Source of the DNA: Lachnospiraceae bacterium
GTDB taxonomy: Bacteria > Bacillota > Clostridia > Lachnospirales > Lachnospiraceae
Length of the DNA stretch: 64,000 nucleotides
NCBI GenBank assembly: GCA_017441295.1
Contig: JAFRYA010000037.1
Coordinates: forward strand, 1-64,000
Reading direction: 5' to 3'
The first letter of the stretch is position 1. The number at the start of each line of letters is the position of its first letter. This document shows positions 26,576-35,634 of the stretch, piece after piece. The notes under the pieces are model-generated. The model made no database searches, was not told the origin of the DNA, and saw only the letters and a list, made by a program, of their open reading frames with translations. The position numbers were made by a program, and so were the translations under genes.

Positions 26576-27958
26576 ATGAAAAATTTAACCCTTAAAAACC
26601 TTCAAACAGTTACCGGAGGCAAGCTCTGCAATGCCAAGGAAGTGCTGAATACAGAGATTACATCAGTTGTTTCAGACAGCCGTAAGATCCGTGAGGACTG
26701 CCTCTTCCTCTGCATTAAAGGAGAGAAAGCAGACGGTCATGATTTCGCAGCCAAGGCTGTTGAAGACGGCGCTCTGGCAGTCGTTTGTGAGCGCAAGATC
26801 GAGAAATACAATGGGCCTTATCTGCTGGTAGAATCTGTACTCAAGGCTACTCAGGAGATTGCTGAATTTTACAGAATGGGCCTGACCACGACCAAGGTGG
26901 TAGGCATCACCGGCAGCGTAGGCAAGACCAGCACCAAGGAGTTTGTTTCAGCGGTACTTTCCAAAAAATACCGTGTCAGAAAGACCAAGGGCAACCTGAA
27001 CAACCAGTGGGGCGTTCCTTTCACTATCTTCGATATTAAAGAGAGTGACGAAGTAGCTGTTATTGAGATGGGTATCGGCGATTTCGGCGAAATGGATCAT
27101 CTGGCCAAGATGGTCAGACCTGACATCGCTGTTATTACCAATATAGGACAGAGCCACCTGGAGTTCTTTAAGACCAGGGACGGCATCCTGAAAGAGAAAA
27201 GCCAGATCTTTAATTATATGACCCCGGACGGATCGATCATCCTGAATGGTGATGATGATAAACTCTCTAAAGTAGGCACAACCAAGGGCATCCGCCCAAG
27301 ATTTTACGGACTCAGCCGCAAATGTGATATCTGCGCAGAGAACATCGTGGACAATGGTTTCAAGGGTGTGGATTTCGACGTGGTAATGCGTGACGGCGGA
27401 GGCAAGATGTCTCTGCATGTAAGCATGCCTATCCCGGGCAAGCAGATGGTATATAATGCGCTGGCAGCGACACTGGTCGGCTTGGAGATGGACGTAGCTC
27501 CGCTCCTTATCAAGAACGCATTGGAGCATCTTGAGGGCACCAGCGGGCGTAATAATGTCATTAAGACAGACAGGTTTACGATTATTGACGACTGCTACAA
27601 TGCGTCACCTGCGTCCATGGAATCAGCTCTCGATCTCTTAAAGACTGCTGAAGGCAGGAAAGTAGCAGTTCTTGGAGATATGTTTGAGCTTGGAGAAGAC
27701 TCAGATAAATATCATTTCCAGATCGGCAAGAAGGCCGGCGAGAATGACATCGATCTGATAATCTGCGTAGGCGATAACAGCGAGAAAACCTTCATGGGAG
27801 CCAAGATGAGCACAGACAAGCAGGTTGAGTTTTACAGGACTGTGGATGAGTGCCTGGATATGCTGAAATTCCTGCTTAAAGATGGTGATACAGTGCTCGT
27901 GAAGGCTTCAAATGGAATGAACTTTTCAAGAATTGTTGAAAGTGTCAAATTGTATTGA
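26576..27958 (+). CDS. murF: UDP-N-acetylmuramoyl-tripeptide--D-alanyl-D-alanine ligase
   Basis: 460 residues. MurF adds the D-Ala-D-Ala dipeptide to UDP-MurNAc-tripeptide in the cytoplasm. The Mur ligase ATP site GSVGKTSTKEFV is near residue 110. The segments KTKGNLNNQWGVPFT and DDCYNASPASM are MurF-specific. ATG 26576 follows GTAGGTGAG. Together with ddl it forms a two-gene cell-wall unit. An AT-rich 9-bp inverted repeat spans its stop codon (27947-27972). Confidence 0.95.
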   Translation: MKNLTLKNLQTVTGGKLCNAKEVLNTEITSVVSDSRKIREDCLFLCIKGEKADGHDFAAKAVEDGALAVVCERKIEKYNGPYLLVESVLKATQEIAEFYRMGLTTTKVVGITGSVGKTSTKEFVSAVLSKKYRVRKTKGNLNNQWGVPFTIFDIKESDEVAVIEMGIGDFGEMDHLAKMVRPDIAVITNIGQSHLEFFKTRDGILKEKSQIFNYMTPDGSIILNGDDDKLSKVGTTKGIRPRFYGLSRKCDICAENIVDNGFKGVDFDVVMRDGGGKMSLHVSMPIPGKQMVYNALAATLVGLEMDVAPLLIKNALEHLEGTSGRNNVIKTDRFTIIDDCYNASPASMESALDLLKTAEGRKVAVLGDMFELGEDSDKYHFQIGKKAGENDIDLIICVGDNSEKTFMGAKMSTDKQVEFYRTVDECLDMLKFLLKDGDTVLVKASNGMNFSRIVESVKLY

Positions 27959-28047
27959 TTTTCATACAATTTAATTTGTAGAAATTGGGTATTGTTATTT
28001 GTTTATCAAAGTAGTAAATTGTACAAATATAAATACAATTCGGCTAA

Positions 28048-29109
28048 ATGAAGATAATTGACAGAAGGGTTGACCTGATACCCGAATATGATTTTAATAA
28101 CAGATTCAGATTTGAAGACGTGCTGCTCTTTGATATTGAGACCACAGGTCTTTCCAAAGCGCAGTCCCAGCTGTACCTGATCGGCTGTGCTTATCTGTCA
28201 GATGACGGATGGCATATCAGGCAGTGGCTGACCGCTTCAGCATCTGATGAGCTCAGGGCACTGGAGGATTTTCTTCAGTTCGCATCCGGTTACAAGGTGC
28301 TGGTGCATTTCAACGGGGATGGCTTTGATATCCCGTATCTGGCATATAAGGCTGATTACTACTTCTTGGATAATCCGCTGGCTGAAATGGAGAGCTTTGA
28401 CATATACAAAGAAGCCAAGCATCTGAAGAAACTCTGCGGGCTGGACAGGATGGGGCAGCGCAGTATCGAGGAATTCCTGGGCATTGACAGGGAAGACGAA
28501 CTGAACGGAGGACTGCTGATCCCTTATTATTTCCGGTATGAGACGACAGGCTCAGCAGAGGATGAGAAGTACCTGCTCCTGCACAACTTTGACGACATCC
28601 AGGGCATGTTCCGGATATTAAGAATTTTCAGATTCAATCAGATCCCTGAAGGCAGATATGAATTTGAATCATTCGATGAATGTCAGGGCACGGCGATTTT
28701 CAATTACAGGCTGGAAGAAGAGCTGCCGGCTGAGATTGAGATCAATAACAGATTCGCGAGGATCAGTGCTTCCGGGGACCTCCTGCAGATCAACATTCCG
28801 ATAACAGAAGGCATCGGCATGCTGCCGATAACAGATGTTGAGAATTACTTCTATCTTCCTGAGGAAGACATAGTAATACATAAAGATGTGGCACAGTTCG
28901 TCGACAGGCAGTACAGAAAGAAAGCTACTAAGAAGAACTGTTTCATCAAGAAAGAAGGAAGGTTCCTTCCGCAGCCGTCACCGGTTTTCGAGCCGGGTTA
29001 TGTGATGGATGATGCCGGCAGGAATAAGTACTTCGTAATTACAGACGATATATTGGCAGATAAATCCAGATTAAAGATTTATGCTGATGATATTATAAAT
29101 TGCAAATAG
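28048..29109 (+). CDS. Ribonuclease H-like exonuclease domain protein (YprB-like)
   Basis: 353 residues. The first 210 residues are a DnaQ/RNase H-like exonuclease fold: LFDIETTGLS (motif I), HFNGDGFDIPYLAYK (motif II) and LLHNFDDIQGM (motif III). This matches the YprB N-terminal domain family; activity is presumed. The C-terminal 140 residues are unrecognised. No SD is visible before ATG 28048. A possible promoter is TTGTTA (27992-27997), 17 bases, TAAATT (28015-28020). It is followed by rnfC after 17 bases. Confidence 0.85.
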   Translation: MKIIDRRVDLIPEYDFNNRFRFEDVLLFDIETTGLSKAQSQLYLIGCAYLSDDGWHIRQWLTASASDELRALEDFLQFASGYKVLVHFNGDGFDIPYLAYKADYYFLDNPLAEMESFDIYKEAKHLKKLCGLDRMGQRSIEEFLGIDREDELNGGLLIPYYFRYETTGSAEDEKYLLLHNFDDIQGMFRILRIFRFNQIPEGRYEFESFDECQGTAIFNYRLEEELPAEIEINNRFARISASGDLLQINIPITEGIGMLPITDVENYFYLPEEDIVIHKDVAQFVDRQYRKKATKKNCFIKKEGRFLPQPSPVFEPGYVMDDAGRNKYFVITDDILADKSRLKIYADDIINCK

Positions 29110-29126
29110 TGAAGAAGGAGATTGTA

Positions 29127-30449
29127 ATGGCTGTTTTTACATTCAAAGGCGGTGTGCATCCCTTTGATGGCAAAGACATATCCAAGACCAAGCCGATCGT
29201 AGACTTTATCCCTAAGGGAGAAATGGTCTTCCCTGTATCACAGCACATTGGTGCTCCGGCAGAACCGGTTGTTGAAGTAGGGGACAGAGTCAAGGCAGGC
29301 ACTCTTATTGCCAAAGCGGGCGGCTTCGTATCTTCTAATATCTACTCCAGTTGTTCCGGTACGGTTAAGGCCATAGAACCCAGACAGGTAGTCATGGGCA
29401 ATATGGTCAAATCCATTATCATCGAGAACGATGGACTGTATGAAGCAGAAGAGCCTTGGGATGTCAAACCATATGAGGAATTAACGCCTGAAGAAATCAA
29501 AGAGCTGGTACTTAGAGCCGGTGTTGTTGGCATGGGAGGTGCTACATTCCCGACTCATGTTAAACTGGCGCCGAAGGATCCGGACAAGATTGATTATATC
29601 ATCGTGAACGGAGCTGAATGCGAGCCGTATCTTACCAGTGACTACAGAAGGCTGATGGAAAGGCCTGAGAAAGTTATCCTGGGTCTTAAGATCGTTCTGA
29701 GAATATTCCCTAACGCCAAAGGCGTGATCGCTGTGGAGGACAACAAGAAGGACGCCATAGCCAAGTTAAGGGAACTGGTCAAAAATGAGCCGCGCATCAG
29801 CGTATGCCAGCTTAAGACCAAATATCCGCAGGGTTCAGAAAGACACCTGATCTATGCGGTTACCAAACGCCAGATTAATTCATCACTTCTTCCGGCGGAC
29901 GCAGGATGCATCGTCGATAACGTAGACACTATTTATTCTATCCAGAGAGCTGTTGTTGACGGAAAGCCTCTTATGCACAGGATCGTTACCGTTACAGGTG
30001 ATGCCATCAAGGATCCAAGGAACTTCCGCGTTCCTATCGGCACCAATATGATGGACCTGGTAGAAGCTGCAGGAGGATTCGTTCAGGAGCCGGAGAAGAT
30101 TATCGTTGGCGGACCAATGATGGGAAATCCGGTATATCACCTGAATCTCCCTATTATGAAGGGCACTTCTGCCATTACTTGCTTTAAGACTGACGAAGTT
30201 GCTAAGGCAAAGAAGCATGAGACACACTGCATCAGCTGTGGCAAGTGCATAGATGTCTGCCCGAGCAGACTGATCCCGACCAAGCTGGCTGACTGCTCAG
30301 CAACCAGGGATCTTGAAACATTTAATAAGTTTAACGGTGTAGAGTGCGTTGAATGCGGATCATGTTCATTCATCTGTCCTGCAAAACGTAATCTGGCACA
30401 GTCGATCAAGACCATGCGTAAAGAAGCGCTGGCTGCAAGAAGAAAGTGA
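29127..30449 (+). CDS. rnfC: Rnf electron transport complex subunit C
   Basis: 440 residues from ATG 29127, which has AAGGAGA upstream; the frame extends to TTG 29100 without support. RnfC is the peripheral NADH-interacting subunit of the ferredoxin:NAD+ oxidoreductase that pumps Na+ or H+. The N-terminal FKGGVHPFDGK, the flavin/NADH loop VLRAGVVGMGGATFPTHVK and two C-terminal [4Fe-4S] motifs, CISCGKCIDVCP and CVECGSCSFICP, are intact. First gene of a complete rnfCDGEAB operon in the order usual for Clostridia. Confidence 0.96.
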   Translation: MAVFTFKGGVHPFDGKDISKTKPIVDFIPKGEMVFPVSQHIGAPAEPVVEVGDRVKAGTLIAKAGGFVSSNIYSSCSGTVKAIEPRQVVMGNMVKSIIIENDGLYEAEEPWDVKPYEELTPEEIKELVLRAGVVGMGGATFPTHVKLAPKDPDKIDYIIVNGAECEPYLTSDYRRLMERPEKVILGLKIVLRIFPNAKGVIAVEDNKKDAIAKLRELVKNEPRISVCQLKTKYPQGSERHLIYAVTKRQINSSLLPADAGCIVDNVDTIYSIQRAVVDGKPLMHRIVTVTGDAIKDPRNFRVPIGTNMMDLVEAAGGFVQEPEKIIVGGPMMGNPVYHLNLPIMKGTSAITCFKTDEVAKAKKHETHCISCGKCIDVCPSRLIPTKLADCSATRDLETFNKFNGVECVECGSCSFICPAKRNLAQSIKTMRKEALAARRK

Positions 30450-30457
30450 GGGTGACA

Positions 30458-31405
30458 ATGGAAGAGAAGAAATTACTCAATATATCATCGAACCCTCATG
30501 TCAGGAGTAATTCCACGACGCAGAAGATAATGCTCGAGGTTATCATCGCGCTTATGCCTGCGACCATCTTTGGAATTATCAAATTCGGCTGGTATGCGCT
30601 GGTTCTGGTTTTAGTAACAATAATCGCGGCTGTACTTACAGAGTTCATTTATGAGAAATGCATGAAGAAACCTGTAACTATCGGTGACCTGAGCGCTGTC
30701 CTTACCGGACTGCTGCTGGGCATCAACCTGCCGCCTACATTCCCGATCTGGATGGCCATCCTGGGAGCTATCTTCGCAATACTGGTAGTTAAGATGCTGT
30801 TCGGCGGACTGGGTCAGAACTTCATGAACCCGGCCCTTGCAGCCAGATGCTTCCTGGTCATTTCCTTTGCGGGCAAGATGACAACATTTGTTTATGACGG
30901 AGTTGTATCCGCCACACCGCTGGCAGCCCTTAAGGCAGGAGAGAGCGTTGACGTTCTCAAGATGTTCCTGGGACAGTCAGGCGGTACGATCGGTGAGACA
31001 TGTACGCTGGCTCTGCTGGTTGGCGGCATTTACCTGATCATCAGAAAGATAATAGATTTCCGTATTCCGCTGTTCTACATTCTGACAGTGGCAGTTTTCG
31101 TCTGCATTTACTCACTGGCAGCCAGAGGCGGATTTGACGGACAGTTCATCCTCGCGCATCTGTGCGGCGGCGGACTGGCGCTCGGCGCTTTCTTCATGGC
31201 AACTGACTATGTTACCAGCCCGATCACTCATACGGGCAGGATCATTTATGCTGTATTTATCGGATGCCTTACATGCGTATTCAGACTGTTTGGCCCATCA
31301 GCAGAAGGTGTTTCCTACGCGATCATCATTGGTAACATCTTAGTTCCTCTTATCGAGAAGATCACCGTTCCTAAATTCTTCGGAAAGGGGGCGCAGGCTA
31401 AATGA
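30458..31405 (+). CDS. rnfD: Rnf electron transport complex subunit D
   Basis: 315 residues from ATG 30458 (SD GAGGG); an in-frame GTG at 30446 overlaps rnfC. An integral membrane subunit related to NqrB, with about nine helices. The covalent FMN site lies in DGVVSATPL, where the threonine is the expected attachment residue by family knowledge. It overlaps rnfG by ATGA. Confidence 0.95.
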   Translation: MEEKKLLNISSNPHVRSNSTTQKIMLEVIIALMPATIFGIIKFGWYALVLVLVTIIAAVLTEFIYEKCMKKPVTIGDLSAVLTGLLLGINLPPTFPIWMAILGAIFAILVVKMLFGGLGQNFMNPALAARCFLVISFAGKMTTFVYDGVVSATPLAALKAGESVDVLKMFLGQSGGTIGETCTLALLVGGIYLIIRKIIDFRIPLFYILTVAVFVCIYSLAARGGFDGQFILAHLCGGGLALGAFFMATDYVTSPITHTGRIIYAVFIGCLTCVFRLFGPSAEGVSYAIIIGNILVPLIEKITVPKFFGKGAQAK

Positions 31406-32022
31406 AAAATATTGTAAAGAATACCATTATTTTGCTCTGCATCACCCTTGTAGTTGGCGTACTTCTCGGACTGATCTATGAAGTTACTGCCAAGCCGAGA
31501 GCAGAGCAGGCAGAGAAGGCGAAACAGGCAGCTTACCAGGCTGTATTCGCTGACGCTGTTTCATTCGAAGAAATTGAGGGATTTGATTATGACGCGCTCG
31601 CAGGCATCGTTGCGGAAAAGGGCGTAACCCCTGACGTTGCCAAGGTTACAGAGATTGTTGAAGCATATGATGCTTCCGGCAACAAGCTGGGCGAGGTCTT
31701 CACTGTTGAAACATACAAAGGCTATGACGGCCTGATCAAATTCACTGTTGGTATCCAGTCCGACGGAACAGTTAACGGTTATTCCATTCTGGACATTTCC
31801 GAGACTGCAGGTCTGGGTATGAAAGCCAAGACCAGCGACTGGGGCAAGCAGTTTGAAGGCAAGAACGTTGACCACTTTGAATATACTAAATCCGGAGCTT
31901 CAGCAGATTATGAAGTTGATGCTATAGCCGGAGCCACCAGAACTACCCGCGCAATGGTTAACGGCATTAACGCTGCAGTTTATGCGGCCGGATATCTTAA
32001 CGGAGAGGGGGGACAGCAATGA
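31402..32022 (+). CDS. rnfG: Rnf electron transport complex subunit G
   Basis: 206 residues. One N-terminal membrane helix is followed by an extracytoplasmic FMN-binding domain. The motif AIAGATRTTRAMVNGI matches the SGAT-T site where FMN is bound to threonine through phosphate. Overlaps both rnfD and rnfE by four bases. Confidence 0.95.
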   Translation: MKNIVKNTIILLCITLVVGVLLGLIYEVTAKPRAEQAEKAKQAAYQAVFADAVSFEEIEGFDYDALAGIVAEKGVTPDVAKVTEIVEAYDASGNKLGEVFTVETYKGYDGLIKFTVGIQSDGTVNGYSILDISETAGLGMKAKTSDWGKQFEGKNVDHFEYTKSGASADYEVDAIAGATRTTRAMVNGINAAVYAAGYLNGEGGQQ

Positions 32023-32714
32023 AGCCTAATACTCCATTAGAACGTATTTATAACGGTATTATCAAAGAGAATCCTACGTTTGTACTGCTCCTTGGTATGT
32101 GTCCTACACTGGCTATCACTACCTCAGCATCAAACGGTATAGGAATGGGTCTGACCACCACAGTCGTTCTGATCTTCTCGAACCTGTTTATTTCACTCCT
32201 TCGCAAGATCATTCCTGACAAGGTGCGTATACCTGCATTCATTGTTATTGTTGCCAGCTTCGTAACAATAGTACAGCTCCTTCTGGAAGCATATATACCA
32301 AGCCTCAACGAATCGCTGGGCATTTACATCCCGCTGATCGTTGTTAACTGCATCATCCTGGGCCGTGCCGAGGCATATGCATACAAGAACACGGTAATAG
32401 CCTCAGTCTTCGACGGTTTCGGAATGGGCATCGGCTTCACTATAGCAATCACCATTCTGGGCGCGATCAGAGAGCTGCTCGGAGCAGGCTGTATCTTCGG
32501 ATACAGACTTATTCCGGAAGATTACAACATCACCATCCTGGTTCTGGCACCTGGCGCATTCTTCGTGCTTGCATGCCTGGTAGCTATTATGAACAAGGTT
32601 AAAATGAAAAAAGGCAAACCGACCATCGATACAGATGCCTGCAAGAGCTGCGGCCTGTGCGATCATTGCCTTGTAGCTTCTGAGAAAGGAGGAGACAGAC
32701 CATGCAGTCGTTAA
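32019..32714 (+). CDS. rnfE: Rnf electron transport complex subunit E, with C-terminal cysteine motif
   Basis: 231 residues. The first 195 or so are the six-helix NqrD/RnfE membrane core (NPTFVLLLGMCPTLAIT, GRAEAYA). The tail after the last helix carries ACKSCGLCDHC, four cysteines spaced C-x2-C-x2-C-x2-C, and a further Cys near the end. That spacing looks like an iron-sulfur or zinc site on the cytoplasmic side. I cannot say how common this tail is in relatives. The gene overlaps rnfA by 13 bases and carries the rnfA SD. Confidence 0.94.
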   Translation: MKPNTPLERIYNGIIKENPTFVLLLGMCPTLAITTSASNGIGMGLTTTVVLIFSNLFISLLRKIIPDKVRIPAFIVIVASFVTIVQLLLEAYIPSLNESLGIYIPLIVVNCIILGRAEAYAYKNTVIASVFDGFGMGIGFTIAITILGAIRELLGAGCIFGYRLIPEDYNITILVLAPGAFFVLACLVAIMNKVKMKKGKPTIDTDACKSCGLCDHCLVASEKGGDRPCSR

Positions 32715-33277
32715 TACTTATTGCAATCGGCTCGGCTTTCGTTAATAACGTTGTCCTCAGCCAGTTCCTGGGTCTGTGTCCATTCCTGGGAGTATCTAAA
32801 AAGATCAATACAGCAGCAGGCATGGGCGTTGCGGTTATCTTCGTAATCACCCTTTCCTCCATGGTTACTTGGGTTATCAACAGATTTGTCCTTATTTCTT
32901 TAGGACTTACATATCTGCAGACCATCGTATTCATCCTGGTTATTGCCTGCCTGGTTCAGATCGTTGAGACAGTACTGAAGAAGTTCTCACCTGCGCTGTA
33001 CAAGGCACTGGGTGTTTACCTGCCGCTCATCACAACTAACTGCGCGGTTCTCGGTGTAGCACTTACCAACGTACAGTCAGACTATAACTTCATTACCAGT
33101 ACAGTTAACGGTTTCTCCATCGCTGTAGGATTTACTGTAGCAATCATTATTCTTGCCGGTATCAGGGAGAAAACAGAGAAGAACGACATTCCTAAACCTT
33201 TCAGGGGAATGCCTATCACTCTGACCACTGCCGGACTGATGGCCATTGCATTCTTTGGCTTCTCAGGACTTATATAG
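32702..33277 (+). CDS. rnfA: Rnf electron transport complex subunit A
   Basis: 191 residues, six membrane helices, homologous to RnfE and NqrE. The segments FVNNVVLSQFLGLCPFLGVS and TTNCAVLGVAL contain the cysteines that family knowledge assigns to an intramembrane iron-sulfur centre with RnfE. SD GGAGGAGA lies within the end of rnfE. Confidence 0.96.
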   Translation: MQSLILIAIGSAFVNNVVLSQFLGLCPFLGVSKKINTAAGMGVAVIFVITLSSMVTWVINRFVLISLGLTYLQTIVFILVIACLVQIVETVLKKFSPALYKALGVYLPLITTNCAVLGVALTNVQSDYNFITSTVNGFSIAVGFTVAIIILAGIREKTEKNDIPKPFRGMPITLTTAGLMAIAFFGFSGLI

Positions 33278-33287
33278 GAGGTAGCAT

Positions 33288-34085
33288 ATGGATATTAACG
33301 CGATCATTATTGCTGCCGCTATAGTGGCAGGTCTGGGATTACTGATCGGTATCCTGCTGGGTATCGTCGGCAAGGTATTTGAAGTTCAGGTTGATGAAAA
33401 GGAAGTAGCCATCCGTGAAGTTCTGCCGGGCAATAACTGCGGCGGATGCGGATTCGCCGGCTGTGACGCGCTGGCAGCTGCCATCGCCAAAGGCGAAGCC
33501 AAGCCTGGCTCATGCCCTGTAGGCGGAGCTGCTGTTGCTGCTCAGATAGCTGAGATTACAGGCGGCAGCGCAGAAATCGAGCGCAAAGTTGCATTTGTAA
33601 AATGTGCCGGCATCAATGAAAAGACCACGGATAAATATATCTACAGCGGCAACATGAACTGCCGTGAGGCAGCTAACCTGGTATCAGGCGGAGCAAAAGG
33701 CTGCGCAAATGGATGCCTGGGCTATGGCAGCTGTGTACAGGTCTGTGAGTTCGGAGGCATTTCAATCCGCAACGGAGTAGCATTTATTGACCGGGAAGCC
33801 TGCAAAGGCTGCGGCCACTGCGTTGAAATCTGCCCGCGCGGAGTCATTGAACTGGTTCCTTATGAAGCAACTGTCAGAGTCAGATGTAACTCAACTTCCA
33901 AGGGCAAAGATGTCAAGGCAGTCTGCCAGGTCGGCTGTATCGGCTGCGGCCTGTGCATGAAGAACTGCGCATCAGAAGCCATTACTCTCGAAAACAACCT
34001 CGCGCACATCGATTATTCGAAGTGCATCGGCTGCGGAGTATGTGTTGAAAAGTGCCCGGTCAAGATCATCAAAATGGAAGCTTAA
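33288..34085 (+). CDS. rnfB: Rnf electron transport complex subunit B
   Basis: 265 residues. RnfB takes electrons from ferredoxin. An N-terminal membrane helix is followed by the four-Cys cluster NNCGGCGFAGCDALA with CPVGG, a middle set GCANGCLGYGSC, and ferredoxin motifs CKGCGHCVEICP, CIGCGLCMKNC and CIGCGVCVEKCP. All cysteines needed for several [4Fe-4S] centres are present. Last gene of the operon, ending at a strong terminator. GGAGGTAG precedes ATG 33288. Confidence 0.96.
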   Translation: MDINAIIIAAAIVAGLGLLIGILLGIVGKVFEVQVDEKEVAIREVLPGNNCGGCGFAGCDALAAAIAKGEAKPGSCPVGGAAVAAQIAEITGGSAEIERKVAFVKCAGINEKTTDKYIYSGNMNCREAANLVSGGAKGCANGCLGYGSCVQVCEFGGISIRNGVAFIDREACKGCGHCVEICPRGVIELVPYEATVRVRCNSTSKGKDVKAVCQVGCIGCGLCMKNCASEAITLENNLAHIDYSKCIGCGVCVEKCPVKIIKMEA

Positions 34086-34102
34086 ATCGGCTTAGAATCG
34101 CG

Positions 34103-34136
34103 AAACTGCCTGTCTTTTGTGACAGGCAGTTTTTTA
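34103..34136 (+). terminator. Terminator of the rnf operon
   Basis: 12-bp stem AAACTGCCTGTC (34103-34114) with GACAGGCAGTTT (34121-34132), loop TTTTGT, followed by a T run. Confidence 0.95.
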
Positions 34137-34149
34137 TTTATCATTTCTC

Positions 34150-34177
34150 TTGAATTGTAAGTAAATAAGTGTATAAT
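34150..34177 (+). promoter_or_regulatory. Promoter for the MATE gene, very close to its start codon
   Basis: TTGAAT at 34150-34155, 16-bp spacer, perfect TATAAT at 34172-34177. The start codon is at 34188, so the predicted transcript would begin within about four bases of the ATG. Confidence 0.75.
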
Positions 34178-34187
34178 TCATCAAGTT

Positions 34188-35549
34188 ATGAGTAAAACAA
34201 AAGTATTAAAATCAAATACAACCGATCTTACTACAGGAGTCATCTGGAAGAAGCTGCTTCTGTATTTTCTGCCCATTGCTGCCGGCACACTTTTCCAGCA
34301 GCTTTATAATGCAGTAGACGCAATAGTCGTAGGACGTTTCGTTGGTACAGAAGCCCTGGCAGCGGTAGGAGGTACGCCTGCTACGCTGACTCAGCTGATT
34401 ATCGGATTTTTTGTAGCGCTGTCAGGCGGTGCAGCTGTTGTAATTGCCCAATATTGCGGCGCCAAAGAAGAAGCCAGGGTTTCAGCGGCTGTCAGCACAT
34501 CCATGATCTTCTGCTTTATCATCGGCGTTTTGCTTGCTGTTGCCATGTTTTTCGCTGCGCCGGCCCTGTTAGGAATATTCAACACACCTGAAGATACAAT
34601 GGCCGGAGCAACGCTCTATACACGCGTTTTCTTTTCGGGAAGCGCCTTTTTGCTGCTCTTTAATATGGGTTCAGGCATACTCAGATCAGTCGGAGACTCC
34701 AAGCGTCCGTTCATTTATCTGATGATCAGCTGCCTGCTGAACATTATCCTGGACCTTCTCTTTGTAATCGTTTTCAAAATGGGCGTCGCAGGAGTTGCCT
34801 GGGCAACGGTGATCGCCCAGGGAATCAGCTGCATACTGATCATCATTAAACTGATAACTGTCAAGGACTATTACAGACTCCCGATCAGGAAAATGAAGTT
34901 TAATTTCCAGATTCTTGGCAAGATGATGGCAATAGGCATTCCGTCAGGTGTACAGTCAGCCATGTACGGCATTTCCAACCTGATACTTCAGGCAGCCGTA
35001 AATACACTGGGCACCGTAGTTGTTGCTTCATGGGCCATGTCAGGCAAACTGGACGGAGTTTACTGGGCTCTTGCCAGTGCCTTTGGTGTGGCTGTTACTA
35101 CATTTGTCGCGCAGAACTACGGAGCAGGCAAACTAGGCAGGATCAGGGAATGCGCCAAGATCGGTATGCTTATTTATGGAGCGGGCACTATTGTTATGAG
35201 CGGGCTTTTGCTGCTGCTTGCAAGGCCGCTGCTCCATATATTCACAACCGACACGGCAGTTATGGACAGCACATGGATCGTCCTGATATACATTGTGCCG
35301 GCATACGTTATCTGGTCTGTAATTGAGATGTTTTCAGGAGTACTGAGAGGAATGGGAGACGCCACCAGGCCTACAGTCATAGTGGCGCTGGGCGTTTGTG
35401 TGCTCAGAATCGTTTGGACGTATACAATGTTCCGCTTTGTACACACGCTGCCTATCCTGTGCCTGAGTTATCCGCTGTCCTGGTTCGTGACAGCAATTCT
35501 GCTGCTCATTTATTACAAGTTCAGAAGAAAAAAACTATATCAGCTTTAG
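34188..35549 (+). CDS. MATE family efflux transporter
   Basis: 453 residues, about 12 membrane helices in two six-helix bundles. The start DLTTGVIWKKLLLYFLPIA, then LFQQLYNAVDAIVVGRFVG, is typical of the DinF/NorM-like MATE branch. These antiporters export cationic compounds against Na+ or H+; the substrate is unknown. No SD precedes ATG 34188 and the promoter lies just upstream, so it may be translated from a leaderless mRNA. Single-gene unit after the rnf terminator. Confidence 0.92.
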   Translation: MSKTKVLKSNTTDLTTGVIWKKLLLYFLPIAAGTLFQQLYNAVDAIVVGRFVGTEALAAVGGTPATLTQLIIGFFVALSGGAAVVIAQYCGAKEEARVSAAVSTSMIFCFIIGVLLAVAMFFAAPALLGIFNTPEDTMAGATLYTRVFFSGSAFLLLFNMGSGILRSVGDSKRPFIYLMISCLLNIILDLLFVIVFKMGVAGVAWATVIAQGISCILIIIKLITVKDYYRLPIRKMKFNFQILGKMMAIGIPSGVQSAMYGISNLILQAAVNTLGTVVVASWAMSGKLDGVYWALASAFGVAVTTFVAQNYGAGKLGRIRECAKIGMLIYGAGTIVMSGLLLLLARPLLHIFTTDTAVMDSTWIVLIYIVPAYVIWSVIEMFSGVLRGMGDATRPTVIVALGVCVLRIVWTYTMFRFVHTLPILCLSYPLSWFVTAILLLIYYKFRRKKLYQL

Positions 35550-35550
35550 G

Positions 35551-35579
35551 TTGTTTATTTGTTTATTATAATATATAAT
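35551..35579 (+). promoter_or_regulatory. Promoter for the CBS protein and tyrS
   Basis: TTGTTT at 35551-35556, 17-bp spacer, perfect TATAAT at 35574-35579. Confidence 0.75.
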
Positions 35580-35634
35580 ATTCTGGCATCATTCTGCGAT
35601 GTTTTGATTTTTGTGCAATAAAGGAGGAACGGGT

